Positions 1 to 8,059 of a stretch of DNA of 64,000 nt are shown piece by piece (position 1 is the first letter of the stretch; each line of letters opens with the position of its first letter). The stretch is taken from NCBI GenBank assembly GCA_910578195.1, contig CAJTOY010000001.1, forward strand, positions 416,067 to 480,066. Reading direction: 5' to 3'. A model generated the notes under the pieces. That model worked only from the letters and a program-made list of their open reading frames with translations. It had not been told where the DNA came from and searched no databases. The DNA is from an uncultured Christensenella sp. Lineage in GTDB: Bacteria; Bacillota; Clostridia; Christensenellales; Borkfalkiaceae. The translations under genes and the position numbers were made by a program.

Positions 1-214
1 GCGCGTCCGCCCACTCTCAAACTTAATATTCTAAACACGCAGAGATGGCGGAGTGGTAAGCACTTCGTACTTCGGTACGACGAACGCTGCGCGTCCGCCC
101 ACTCTCAAACTTAATATTCTAAACACGCAGAGATGGCGGAGTGGTAAGCACTTCGTACTTCGGTACGACGAACGCTGCGCGTCCGCCCACTCTCAAACTT
201 AATATTCTAAACAC
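1..214 (+). repeat. 88-bp tandem repeat carrying truncated tRNA-Ser 5' ends
   Basis: The first 19 bases of the tRNA-Ser gene occur at 39 and 127 before the complete gene at 215, so the period is exactly 88 bases. After those 19 bases both upstream copies diverge into a unit with a short hairpin (CGTAC-TTCG-GTACG), then return to the same A/T-rich leader (ending CTAAACAC) that precedes the real tRNA. They lack anticodon, T arm and CCA end, so they are not functional tRNAs. The window opens inside this array, so more copies may lie upstream. Confidence 0.9.
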
Positions 215-302
215 GCAGAGATGGCGGAGTGGTCGAACGCGCACGACTCGAAATCGTGTTACGGGCAACTGTACGGGGGTTCGAATCCCTCTCTCTGCGC
301 CA
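215..302 (+). tRNA. tRNA-Ser (anticodon CGA)
   Basis: The acceptor stem GCAGAGA pairs with TCTCTGC, followed by G and an encoded CCA. The anticodon stem CACGA/TCGTG encloses the loop CTCGAAA, giving anticodon CGA. A long variable arm (TAC...GTA) fits a class II serine tRNA, and the T loop is TTCGAAT. It is preceded by truncated copies of its own 5' end and followed at once by a strong hairpin. Confidence 0.95.
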
Positions 303-317
303 CCTGCACGGTGCACG

Positions 318-355
318 AAAAATCGGACAGTCTTTTTCGGACTGTCCGATTTTTT
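318..355 (+). terminator. Terminator after tRNA-Ser, merged with an IS end
   Basis: Perfect inverted repeat AATCGGACAGTC / GACTGTCCGATT with a TTTTT-type loop and a T run. It ends the tRNA transcript. The right arm (ACTGTCCGATTTTT) also resembles the left edge of the second IS element at 5602 (ACTGTCCTATTTTT), so this arm is probably the terminus of the adjacent insertion sequence. The transposase stop codon lies inside the T run. Confidence 0.8.
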
Positions 356-1481
356 ACTTGCTAAAATACTCAATTTCTTTCTGATTCGGAGTCATATTCC
401 CAAGACTTTCATGCGGACGATAGTTATTGTAAAAGTTCATATATTTGTCAATCTTTGTTTTTAAATCGAGAAAATCTTCAAATTGTCCGCAGTTTATTTC
501 CTCTTTCTTTAACCTTGAAAAGAACGATTCTACAACTGCATTGTCATACGGATTGTATGCTTTCGAACACGATTGCTTCACACCGTAAAACCGCAACAAC
601 TCCTGATATTCATATGAAATATACTGTCCGCCTCTGTCGCTATGAAAAGATAGACCTTGGGGTTGTCCACGCAATTCATAAGCATCGTTAAAAGTGTTAA
701 TCACCAAATTGTTTGTGCATTGACCAGATAATCTATGTGCTATAATTTTTCTTGAAAATAAGTCAATTATTACGCAAAGATAAAAGTTCAATCTACCAGT
801 TTTAATCTGCGTTATATCTCCCACCCAAAACACGTTTGGCTGCTTTTGGGTAAACTCCCGATGTAATAAATGTGGTAAGCACGGACGCTTACTTTCCTGC
901 TGAACGAAAACACGTTTTTTGCATTGCTTGCTTTTTAAATCCATTTCTTTCATAAGCGCGCTGACTTTTTTCATTGAAACAATTTCACCCATCGATTGCA
1001 ATTTGGCAGTTATTTTCTTTGCGCCAAACCTATGCTCACTTTCTTCATAGACGAGTTTTATTTTTTCTTTCAGCTCTTCATCACGAATCGCATAAGTAGT
1101 CTTTACTACTCTACGAAAATGATAGTTATAAAAAGTTGCCGTGTCCACTTTAAGAACACGGCACATCGTTTTTACTTGATATTTTCCAAACAACCTTTCA
1201 ATTGATTCCAGCTTAGTTTTTCGCGTTGCGGTATCAAAGCATTGAGTTTCTTTTAAAATTTCCAACTCAAGCTCTGCTTTTTGTAATTTCTTCTGCACGT
1301 CAAGCAACTGCCTATAATCAAAAATATTTTGAGTCTTTTTATTTGCCTGCACCTTATACAGTTTAGCCCACTCATAAACCGTACTTCTTGATACGTTGTA
1401 CTTGCAAATCAAATCTTTTACCGCAACGCCATTGCAATACTCCTGCACCAAGTTTCTCTTTTGTTCTTCCGTGTGTTTCAT
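354..1481 (-). CDS. IS3-type transposase, single open reading frame
   Basis: A 375-residue DDE transposase. An N-terminal helix-turn-helix (residues 1-45, STVYEWAK) is followed by a helical linker, an HTH_21-like segment, and an rve integrase core with the catalytic triad in GDITQI, HSDRGGQY and VVESFF. Most IS3 elements make this protein from two frames by frameshifting; here it is one frame. An AGGAAG ribosome site lies 10 bases before the ATG. It appears intact, so the element could still be active. Its left edge abuts the tRNA-Ser terminator; I could not identify the right inverted repeat. Confidence 0.9.
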   Translation of the reverse strand: MKHTEEQKRNLVQEYCNGVAVKDLICKYNVSRSTVYEWAKLYKVQANKKTQNIFDYRQLLDVQKKLQKAELELEILKETQCFDTATRKTKLESIERLFGKYQVKTMCRVLKVDTATFYNYHFRRVVKTTYAIRDEELKEKIKLVYEESEHRFGAKKITAKLQSMGEIVSMKKVSALMKEMDLKSKQCKKRVFVQQESKRPCLPHLLHREFTQKQPNVFWVGDITQIKTGRLNFYLCVIIDLFSRKIIAHRLSGQCTNNLVINTFNDAYELRGQPQGLSFHSDRGGQYISYEYQELLRFYGVKQSCSKAYNPYDNAVVESFFSRLKKEEINCGQFEDFLDLKTKIDKYMNFYNNYRPHESLGNMTPNQKEIEYFSK

Positions 1482-1782
1482 TGTTGTTAACTTCCTTTTT
1501 AAATTAGTGTTTTAATTATAAATTAAAAAAATTGAATGTAAACAATGATGACTTGAAATATGTTTAGGGTAAAAACAATATGACAAATAAGTTCTACAGC
1601 GGCAAAGGTCAAAAATACATACCGAATTCCCACTTCTAACTGTAATCGCCAGTTCAATTCCTATCGCTCTTATTCGCCATGAAAAACCATTGCTTGAATT
1701 TTTTTAGTTTGATACAACTAAATTTTCGTATAGGATTGACTGCTAAAAGTCTTAATTAAATCTGTTTAAAAATTCAACGCCT
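1482..1782. other. AT-rich intergenic stretch with a T-arm-like fragment
   Basis: No gene is visible. The stretch should include the right end of the IS element, but no clear match to its left terminus is present. Around 1641-1679 the sequence AGTTCAATTC followed by a segment ending in CGCCA resembles the T arm and 3' end of a tRNA, although no complete tRNA can be folded. It may be an old integration scar. Confidence 0.4.
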
Positions 1783-3519
1783 TTAAAATGCTGGATTTAA
1801 ACCATCAGCTATATCAATAAATTGTTTTTCCCCAACATCAAGTGCTGGCACATTAGATGTTAAAACAACCTGAATGTTATTTTTGTCTGCGTACTCTTTA
1901 ATCAGTTTATAAACACTATTATAATTATTTGTTCCGTCCTTAACATCGTAAGGCATTGAAATGTTATCAAAAACAAGAAGAGGCATAACCGGTAATCCAC
2001 TAAAACTTGTTAAAGTAAATCTCATTATAGATAAATAGCATAAAATTTGCCATGTAGTTTGCCTCGCCATACTACCAGGATTGTACTGTACCGGAAATTG
2101 CTTTACCTCTCCATTTCCAAGCTCAAGTTCTTCAATAATTTCGCCATAAAGCGAAATACTTTTAGCATCAAAAACAATTTTAAATCCGTTATTTGCAAAA
2201 TCTTCAGCAACAAAAGAGCAAGTTGATTCCATTAAATTATAATTATTCGTAATCTCCTTGCTTATGAAATTTTGATTTGCTGTATCAAACTTTTTTCGAA
2301 GATCATCCAACTCCTGTCTAAGACTAATTATTTCATCCGATAATTTCTGCAAATCCACAATTTCACCAAATTTATCTATTTCAAATAATAACTTTTTACA
2401 AATAGCTATACTATCTTCAACCTCTTTATAATTTAACTTAATCATCTCACTATTAAGTTGTTGTATTTGAAAGTCAATATCACGTTTTTCTTGAACCAAC
2501 TTTTTAATTGTTTGATTTATATCAATTGTTGAAAAAGTATCTGTCTTATTCTTTGCTTCCTTTAATATTTCCTCTATGGGTACTATGTAATCTTTGAAAC
2601 TTTCGTTTTCTTCTATAATGTCTTGGAAGATAGAAAGCAATTTTTCTATATTTTTTTGGCGAGATATAAGTAATTTACCTTGTCCATTAAAACATTCTTG
2701 TACCTTTATCTCTTCGGCAAGTGATTGAGATGCCATCAGTAGAAATTTCAAATCTTTTTCTTTTGAATGTAATTCAGGTCTGGAATAGTTTAATTCAAAT
2801 TTTTTTAAAGCATCTCTCGCTTCTGTAATAGTACATACATTAATATTTAATTTCTGTAATTCCGAAAACAATAAATCTCTTTGAATTGAAAATTTTGCTT
2901 CTCTCTGACGATATATTTTAAGCCTTTTTTCCTTTTCCTTCAATTCTCTTGTCTTTTGAACTATTTTCTTAATATTTGAATTGTTAAAGATAAAATTAAA
3001 AATATCCTTATAATACCAACGATACTTATCTGTATTTGATTTTGTATAAATATATTTCAAATTCCCCATTCCCGTTTGGTCTAAAAAGTTTAGGAAACTT
3101 GTTGCTCTATGGCTTATACGTCTATCAAAAACCTCTTCAAAACTAACCACTTCATTATCATTACCATTTAATAAAGCAGTAGTAATTTTTTCATCATATA
3201 AATTTTTATTTATTTGTATATAACTAGCCTTCTCGTCTTTTTTATAAAAATCATCTATACTGCCAGAAGCTGATTTACAACGCATGAAAAACAAGTAACC
3301 GCTGTCAATCTTAATAACGGTCTCTATACTTTCAACTTTTTGCATCCCATTCTTATTAAAAATATTATCACTTGAACCCAAAACAAAATCAATACACTCA
3401 CATAACAATGATTTCCCTTTACTATTCGGAGCAAATACATAAGAAACATTATTTTTAAACTGAATAAACCTTTTTTTGCCACCTAAACAATTTAATGTTA
3501 TATTCTCAATTTTAAACAT
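1783..3519 (-). CDS. SMC-like ABC ATPase, third gene of a predicted ABC three-component defence operon
   Basis: A 578-residue P-loop protein. A Walker A variant (APNSKGKS, residues 30-37; the usual first Gly is Ala) is near the N terminus. Long charged coiled-coil-like segments occupy about residues 190-420. An ABC signature-like GSMARQT and a Walker B-like PLLVFDN are near the C terminus. This split head with a coiled-coil arm is the Rad50/SMC plan. It overlaps the middle gene by 8 bases, with GGAGG 13 bases before the ATG. In ABC-3C systems such an ATPase is thought to sense an invader and gate the nuclease. Family assignment is by architecture and operon context. Confidence 0.72.
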   Translation of the reverse strand: MFKIENITLNCLGGKKRFIQFKNNVSYVFAPNSKGKSLLCECIDFVLGSSDNIFNKNGMQKVESIETVIKIDSGYLFFMRCKSASGSIDDFYKKDEKASYIQINKNLYDEKITTALLNGNDNEVVSFEEVFDRRISHRATSFLNFLDQTGMGNLKYIYTKSNTDKYRWYYKDIFNFIFNNSNIKKIVQKTRELKEKEKRLKIYRQREAKFSIQRDLLFSELQKLNINVCTITEARDALKKFELNYSRPELHSKEKDLKFLLMASQSLAEEIKVQECFNGQGKLLISRQKNIEKLLSIFQDIIEENESFKDYIVPIEEILKEAKNKTDTFSTIDINQTIKKLVQEKRDIDFQIQQLNSEMIKLNYKEVEDSIAICKKLLFEIDKFGEIVDLQKLSDEIISLRQELDDLRKKFDTANQNFISKEITNNYNLMESTCSFVAEDFANNGFKIVFDAKSISLYGEIIEELELGNGEVKQFPVQYNPGSMARQTTWQILCYLSIMRFTLTSFSGLPVMPLLVFDNISMPYDVKDGTNNYNSVYKLIKEYADKNNIQVVLTSNVPALDVGEKQFIDIADGLNPAF

Positions 3520-3925
3520 GATTAATTATTTCCTCCATAAACCATACGTCATTCATCTTGTAAATTTCTCTACATATTTTTATTTCTTTATCACTTAACG
3601 GTTCAATATCGCTTAAATATTTTTTATTAAATGTAATGATTCCATCAGATATTTGAACGTAATTCGCTTTTACCAATATATCCAGTGATTTCACTATAGT
3701 TAAAAAATCATCCTGGTGTAATAATAACTTTGAATTTAATCTAGCTAAGACATTCTCAAAAACATCATACTTTAATCTCCCAATATTATCCCCATTTGAT
3801 AGACAATTTTCCAAACAGAAGATAGTAAACACACATTTACACACTGATAATGATTCAAAGTAACTTATTAATTGATATAAACGAATCGTATATCTTGCTT
3901 CTTTCATTATACCTGTTTTATTCAT
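3512..3925 (-). CDS. Small middle component of the ABC three-component-like operon
   Basis: A 137-residue, mostly helical acidic protein with no motif I recognise. It sits between the nuclease and ATPase genes, overlapping the first by 8 bases and the second by 8. This is the position and size of the 'middle component' described for ABC-3C systems, where it is proposed to bridge ATPase and effector. The ATG at 3925 is chosen because GGAG lies 8 bases upstream; an in-frame TTG directly before it is less likely. Function is inferred only from position. Confidence 0.5.
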   Translation of the reverse strand: MNKTGIMKEARYTIRLYQLISYFESLSVCKCVFTIFCLENCLSNGDNIGRLKYDVFENVLARLNSKLLLHQDDFLTIVKSLDILVKANYVQISDGIITFNKKYLSDIEPLSDKEIKICREIYKMNDVWFMEEIINHV

Positions 3926-5063
3926 CAATCTTGCTCCAACTTATCTGCTTAGTTTTTGGTGCCTCATCACTTGACAAATGAATATAACACCCTTTACTGG
4001 AAAATCTATCTAATGCTATATCGCTATGATTTAACTTTATATCAACAACCTCATAGAACAGCTTATAACGGTTATCGGGTTCTAATTTCTCATGATGTCT
4101 AAAAATATCATAAGCTTCAGTTTCAATGTACTCAATATCGTCCCTTTTTCTTTCAATATACACCTCACGTATATCTCTATAAAAAAGTTCGTATCGTAAA
4201 TAATCTAATATCTCATTCTTAAGTAAGCCTATTTCGTATAGCTGAGATACTTCTCTTTTGTTAGAATCGAAAATACTATTTATTGTTTCTTCTGTTAAAG
4301 ATTTTTTTCTAAATATCTCGAAATTGGGTCGATACTCATTATCATTCACTTGGCGCGCTGCCGAAGTATGTAAACTTAAAAAATCTTTAAATTCTATTTT
4401 GCAAGACTCCCCCCTTCCTACAGAATCCCAAACGCGCTGATTAAGCATTGATAATAATATTGCCAAGCGTTTTTCTTTTGCTATATTACAAGTAACATCA
4501 CTGCAATAATTCTCCTCATAATATTCATAATCCATTTTTTCTATTTCTTCATCTGTAATCAATTGATGATTATCTATTAAGCTATCAAGAATCGGATTCA
4601 AATCACTTTTACATTTTTCCTCATCAAAAACCCCGTTAGTTAAATATTTTTCATAGATAATTCTTAATAAATTATCCGATCTTAATTTTTTAGATGATTT
4701 ATTTTTATTTACTAAGGTTTTTATAATTTTTTCTGATATCTCTTTTTTAGATAAAAAACAATAATCTTTGGAATGAATTAATATGTATTTAGGATTCTGG
4801 AGATTACCTTGATTTAGCCAATTCAATACTATTTTCATTATAACTGAATCGTCCAATTCTCCATTTTTAACTTGTATTAAATTTATTTGATCATATGATT
4901 TAATGCTATGTCCAAACAATTTATCATCGTCTTTTACGCATTCTATATCATCACGTCCCTCGAACACAACAGTATGATCCCTAATATTAACAATAACACT
5001 ATAAGTAAAGACTTTTAATTGATAAAGAAAACCCCTTAAACTGTTTATGCCATATGTTATCAT
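3918..5063 (-). CDS. Restriction-fold (Cap4/DUF4297-like) nuclease, effector of the operon
   Basis: Counting from the chosen start, the N terminus reads LRGFLYQ (9-15), then E35, R37-D38-D39 and QVK (64-66). The E...D...QxK pattern is that of PD-(D/E)xK nucleases such as the Cap4/DUF4297 group used as DNA-cutting effectors in phage defence. The rest (about 300 residues) is a charged helical region, probably for partner binding. The start at 5063 is preferred over the ATG at 5108 because the AGGGAGAGGG ribosome site would otherwise be translated. First gene of the operon, in AT-rich DNA unlike the core genome. Confidence 0.65.
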   Translation of the reverse strand: MITYGINSLRGFLYQLKVFTYSVIVNIRDHTVVFEGRDDIECVKDDDKLFGHSIKSYDQINLIQVKNGELDDSVIMKIVLNWLNQGNLQNPKYILIHSKDYCFLSKKEISEKIIKTLVNKNKSSKKLRSDNLLRIIYEKYLTNGVFDEEKCKSDLNPILDSLIDNHQLITDEEIEKMDYEYYEENYCSDVTCNIAKEKRLAILLSMLNQRVWDSVGRGESCKIEFKDFLSLHTSAARQVNDNEYRPNFEIFRKKSLTEETINSIFDSNKREVSQLYEIGLLKNEILDYLRYELFYRDIREVYIERKRDDIEYIETEAYDIFRHHEKLEPDNRYKLFYEVVDIKLNHSDIALDRFSSKGCYIHLSSDEAPKTKQISWSKIDE

Positions 5064-5416
5064 AAATCCATCCCTCTCCCTTTTAAAATTTAACTTTTTA
5101 TAACCCATGCTGTAACTTTTACTATATTATAATATCATACGCTTCTTTATTTTTCAATAATCTGCCCACATAATTGTTGTTAGTAAAATATTAAATTTTT
5201 GATAAGCCTTAATAAGCCTTAATAAGCCTTAATATGCAAAAATACTGCGATTTGCGAAAAGTTGCAAGTCACAATATAGAGTTCTAATCACATTGTCTAC
5301 GATTAGTGCGAGGTTCAAATCCCGCTTTCTACGGTTGGTATAGAGTTCAAGCCCCGACTTCTACACACCTACATTTCCGCTCGGTAAAAAATCCTTTTTG
5401 TTCGTCAGACACATGT
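5064..5416. other. Leader and tRNA-fragment-like intergenic region of the defence island
   Basis: It holds a possible -10 box (TATAAT on the minus strand, 5126-5131) for the nuclease operon; no convincing -35 is seen. A perfect 10-base repeat (AATAAGCCTT-like) occurs three times at 5201-5230. At 5300-5365 two stretches, GAGGTTCAAATCCCGC and AGAGTTCAAGCCCC, each followed by CTTCTAC or TTTCTAC, look like tRNA T arms without the rest of a tRNA. No coding region is visible. Confidence 0.5.
5201..5230. repeat. 10-bp direct repeat, three copies
   Basis: GATAAGCCTT, AATAAGCCTT and AATAAGCCTT stand head to tail about 138 bases upstream of the nuclease start codon. They could be a simple slippage product or a binding site for a regulator of the defence operon. 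There is no further evidence. Confidence 0.8.
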
Positions 5417-5475
5417 GAACACTCTATAAAGTTTTGAACCCTAGTAGTCCAAAATTTATAGAGTGTTCTTTTATT
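5417..5475 (+). terminator. Long hairpin with T-rich tail
   Basis: The 14-base arms GAACACTCTATAAA and TTTATAGAGTGTTC are perfectly complementary and followed by TTTTATTTTT. It acts as a terminator on the plus strand. No plus-strand gene precedes it, only the tRNA-like fragments at 5300-5365, which suggests it once ended a tRNA or small RNA transcript. Confidence 0.65.
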
Positions 5476-5607
5476 TTTGTCAATTTTAGCCCTATTATAG
5501 GGCTTTTTTTATTAATTTATAAAAAATTTGAATTGGACAACTTTTATAAAAACCTTTCAATCTGCAATGCAAACAACAGAAAAGTTTATATTCGAACCCC
5601 TACTGTC

Positions 5608-6740
5608 CTATTTTTGCTCTATTGAATTATAATAGTCTTGCTCTTTCTTTAACGGCGTTCTGTAACTGTTTTGGTAATGCGGACGCTTTTCATTGTAAAA
5701 TATTATGTAATCCGCAACGGCTTTATAGAATTCATTTTCAGATTTAAACTTCCGCCTATACAACTCTTCTCTTTTCATAGATGCAAAAAAACTTTCCATC
5801 ACCGAATTATCGTACGGAACATAAGGTCTTGAAAAGGATTGTTCTACGTTAAGTTTTATTAAATACGTCTGGAAAGTTCTGCAACAATAATTGTCGCCGT
5901 TATCGGAATGGAACATCCATCCGCTTTGCGGTCGCCTATTTATGTATGCCAATTTAAAAGTGCTTTTAGTTAATTGCGTGCTGTTCTTTATTCCTATTTT
6001 ATAACCAACCACCGCTCTTGAATACAAATCTAAAATAACGCAGATATAAAAATTCTTTTCTTTTAATCTAAACATCGTAATATCGCTTACCCATACTTGA
6101 TTGGGCTTTAAAGGATTAAACTGTTGCTGTAACAAATTGCGGTTTCTTTTCTTCTCTTTATCATAAAGCTCTTCGCTTCCTGCCGAATGCTTTTAATGCC
6201 CATATCCCGCATTAAGAGTCTTACTGTTTTTTCGCCTGCTTTTACCCCTTGTTCTTTTAAAACAGCCATTATTTTACCTGCTCCAAATATCTGATGGCTG
6301 TCGTCGTAAATTTTTTGTATTTTCTCTCTCAATTCTTCTTTCCGCTGAACATAAACCGTGTTTTGCTTTTTGTTTCTTAAAACGTGGTTATAGAAAGTTC
6401 CCCTTGACACGTTTAACGCCTCGCACAAAATATGTACGCTATGCTGTCCGTACAATTCCTCTAATGCGTACAATTTTTCTTTCAACGGCAAACTGTAACT
6501 GCAGTTTACCGTTTTAAAGATTTGAATAATTTCTTATAAACGCTTAACTTTGCCCTGCAATCTTTTATAACTTACTATGCTTATAACATTTCCCTTATCC
6601 TTTTGTACTTCACGAAACTGCTTAACCCACAAATACAGCGCACTACGAGATATGCCTATTTCGCTAATTACTGCCGTTGCACTTTCGCCCGATAAATACC
6701 TCTTTACGGCAAGTTCTTTTTGTTCTTTTGTTTTTCTCAT
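5608..6740 (-). pseudogene. Broken IS3-type transposase (nonsense plus frameshift)
   Basis: Three reading-frame pieces make one ancestral transposase like the one at 354-1481. Piece 1 (from 6740) is the helix-turn-helix. An in-frame TAA at 6534-6536 interrupts it, and the same frame continues with a plausible linker into piece 2 (HTH_21-like, ending near 6108). About 6130 one base is missing, and the integrase core continues in another frame (SDITMF, HSDNGDNY, VMESFF). The start at 6740 has GGAGG-like purines upstream. Two independent lesions argue against programmed frameshifting. The left edge at 5602 (ACTGTCC) touches a T-arm-like GGGGTTCGAAT on the minus strand. Confidence 0.85.
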
Positions 6741-6760
6741 TATTAAACCTCCAAAAATAA

Positions 6761-6802
6761 AAATATAACCGAGCACGTTTTTCCGATGCTCGGCTATATT
6801 TT
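6761..6802. other. Inverted repeat upstream of the broken transposase
   Basis: AAATATAACCGAGCA and TGCTCGGCTATATTT form a 15-bp stem with one mismatch and an 11-base loop, 21 bases before the transposase start. Such hairpins in IS leaders often block outside transcription. It could instead be the element's right end. No T run follows on the minus strand. Confidence 0.5.
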
Positions 6803-6888
6803 AACTTAAAAGTACTCTTTTTAATAACCAAACTTGCCTTCGACTATTGATTCCTTATTTGTTCTTAACATTTTAAATTGGCTGATCA

Positions 6889-7131
6889 TTAAATAAATGG
6901 GACTTTAATAATAAATTTGTTTAAGTATTCACCCAATTTCAACAACTGATCACTTAAATCCTCGCTAATTTCATTAATGGGTTTATTAAAAATCCTCTCA
7001 AAAACCTCAACAACAGGATCGCTTTCCCAATCTTTTTCTAAGAATCCATAGTGAGCACAATATCGACGCAGTGGATTGAGACAATAAAACTTATCAATAC
7101 GGTATACAAATCTTTTAAACTCATCATCCAT
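6889..7131 (-). CDS. Small protein of unknown function
   Basis: An 80-residue acidic, aromatic-rich protein without signal peptide, membrane segment or known motif. It follows the decayed gene at 7167-7770 by 35 bases on the same strand, so the two probably formed one unit. The region is AT-rich accessory DNA. The ribosome site is weak (AATATTAAT before the ATG), so it may also be a remnant. Confidence 0.4.
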   Translation of the reverse strand: MDDEFKRFVYRIDKFYCLNPLRRYCAHYGFLEKDWESDPVVEVFERIFNKPINEISEDLSDQLLKLGEYLNKFIIKVPFI

Positions 7132-7166
7132 ATTAATATTTATCCTTGACCTATCACAAAACTCAA

Positions 7167-7770
7167 TTACTTTTTAATACCCATTACACTTTCAAAAAGG
7201 ACTAAAAATTTCACTTTCAAATCTAACCTTTCATCTATATTCACTTTGGTGAATACTTCATTGTAAGAATTAACAATACATGAAATATCCATAAAAGCCA
7301 TCAGAATTGTCTAAATATGATCCAATTTCACAATCAAATATACCGCTACTTAGGTGATAGTTATCAATAGGCTTATTAATGATACTTGCAATATAATAAT
7401 TTTTAACATCTTGAGTTAGTATGCAGTTTGATTTTGGATATTTCTTATCAAAAAACTTAAAATATTCCTCTCTATTGAAATCGTTTAGACTTTTACAAGT
7501 TTTTGGCTTTAAGTCTGCGTATTGTTTAAGAAATTATGACCTTATTTTTTCAACTTTCTCTTTGAACTTTTTATCATAAATTTTTAATAAATTATTATTC
7601 TCCAAATATTCAATCCCAGAATGAACAAAAACGCATAAATAGGGATTAAATACTTGTAAAATTGCTGATTCAAAATTGTTATGTATACAAATCTGATAGC
7701 AATCCATAATTGCCTTAAAATCATTGATTATTTCAGTTATTGAAGCCTCGTGCAACTGTTTTTCTGTCAT
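7167..7770 (-). pseudogene. Decayed gene of unknown function, internal stop and frameshift
   Basis: The frame starting at 7770 (MTEKQLHEA) runs 78 codons to TAA at 7534-7536. Read through, the same frame continues without a stop for about 87 more codons to 7270. Near 7297 the coding character moves to a neighbouring frame (DISCIVNSYNE...) that ends at 7167. Together they give a protein of about 200 residues of no recognised family. An AGGA/TAGGAA ribosome site precedes the ATG, and a promoter with a terminator-like leader lies upstream. Regulated stop-codon readthrough is possible but less likely than decay. Confidence 0.6.
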
Positions 7771-7803
7771 ATTTTTCCTATAATATCCTTTAGATTTTAA
7801 AAA

Positions 7804-7831
7804 TAGCGCATAGCTGGTACGCTATGCGCTA
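7804..7831 (-). terminator. Terminator hairpin in the leader of the decayed gene
   Basis: TAGCGCATAGC and GCTATGCGCTA pair perfectly (11 bp, 6-base loop) and on the minus strand are followed by TTTTT. It lies between a good promoter (7875-7903) and the start codon at 7770, so it would attenuate that gene. A second small hairpin (CTTCACGAAG) lies between promoter and terminator. It may be an unrecognised regulatory leader. Confidence 0.6.
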
Positions 7832-7874
7832 AATGCTTTATCCACTTCGTGAAGCTATTCCGTTATTTTTTATA

Positions 7875-7903
7875 AAGATAGCATATATAATATTTTTTGT
7901 CAA
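7875..7903 (-). promoter_or_regulatory. Promoter for the decayed-gene unit
   Basis: TTGACA (7898-7903), 17 bases, TATCTT (7875-7880) on the minus strand. Transcription would start near 7868, about 100 bases before the ATG at 7770, giving room for the two hairpins in the leader. Confidence 0.6.
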
Positions 7904-7939
7904 GCAATTTTGTTGGAGTTTATACTGAAATAAACTTAT

Positions 7940-8015
7940 TTAGGGTTCAATCCCTGTGTCTGTCTGCTCCCATTTTCGGCGTTTTACTACGCTACTTATC
8001 ATTCATCATTGACAA
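7940..8015 (+). repeat. 75-bp interspersed repeat, copy A
   Basis: Shares with copies B (8521) and C (11836) a T-arm-like start (GGGTTCAATCCCTGTGTCTG), a variable middle containing TTCGG, and a conserved end (TACTTATCATTCATCATTGACA). Directly after it stands a terminator hairpin. It lies downstream of the lipoprotein gene at 8060. The function is unknown. Confidence 0.8.
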
Positions 8016-8020
8016 GAATA

Positions 8021-8058
8021 ATGTCGTATTTTGTCGAAAAACAAAATACGACATTTCT
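8021..8058. terminator. Bidirectional terminator after the lipoprotein gene
   Basis: ATGTCGTATTTTG and CAAAATACGACAT form a perfect 13-bp stem with T-rich flanks on both sides. It terminates the minus-strand gene at 8060 and any plus-strand transcript coming from repeat copy A. Confidence 0.8.
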
Positions 8059-8059
8059 T

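Noticed and set aside
1..214. CRISPR array
   Set aside because: The 88-base units are direct tandem copies without unique spacers and no cas genes are nearby; they are tRNA-derived.
5608..6740. Programmed frameshifting in the second IS3-type element
   Set aside because: The related element at 354 makes the same protein in one frame, and here a nonsense codon is present in addition to the frame change, so decay explains it better.
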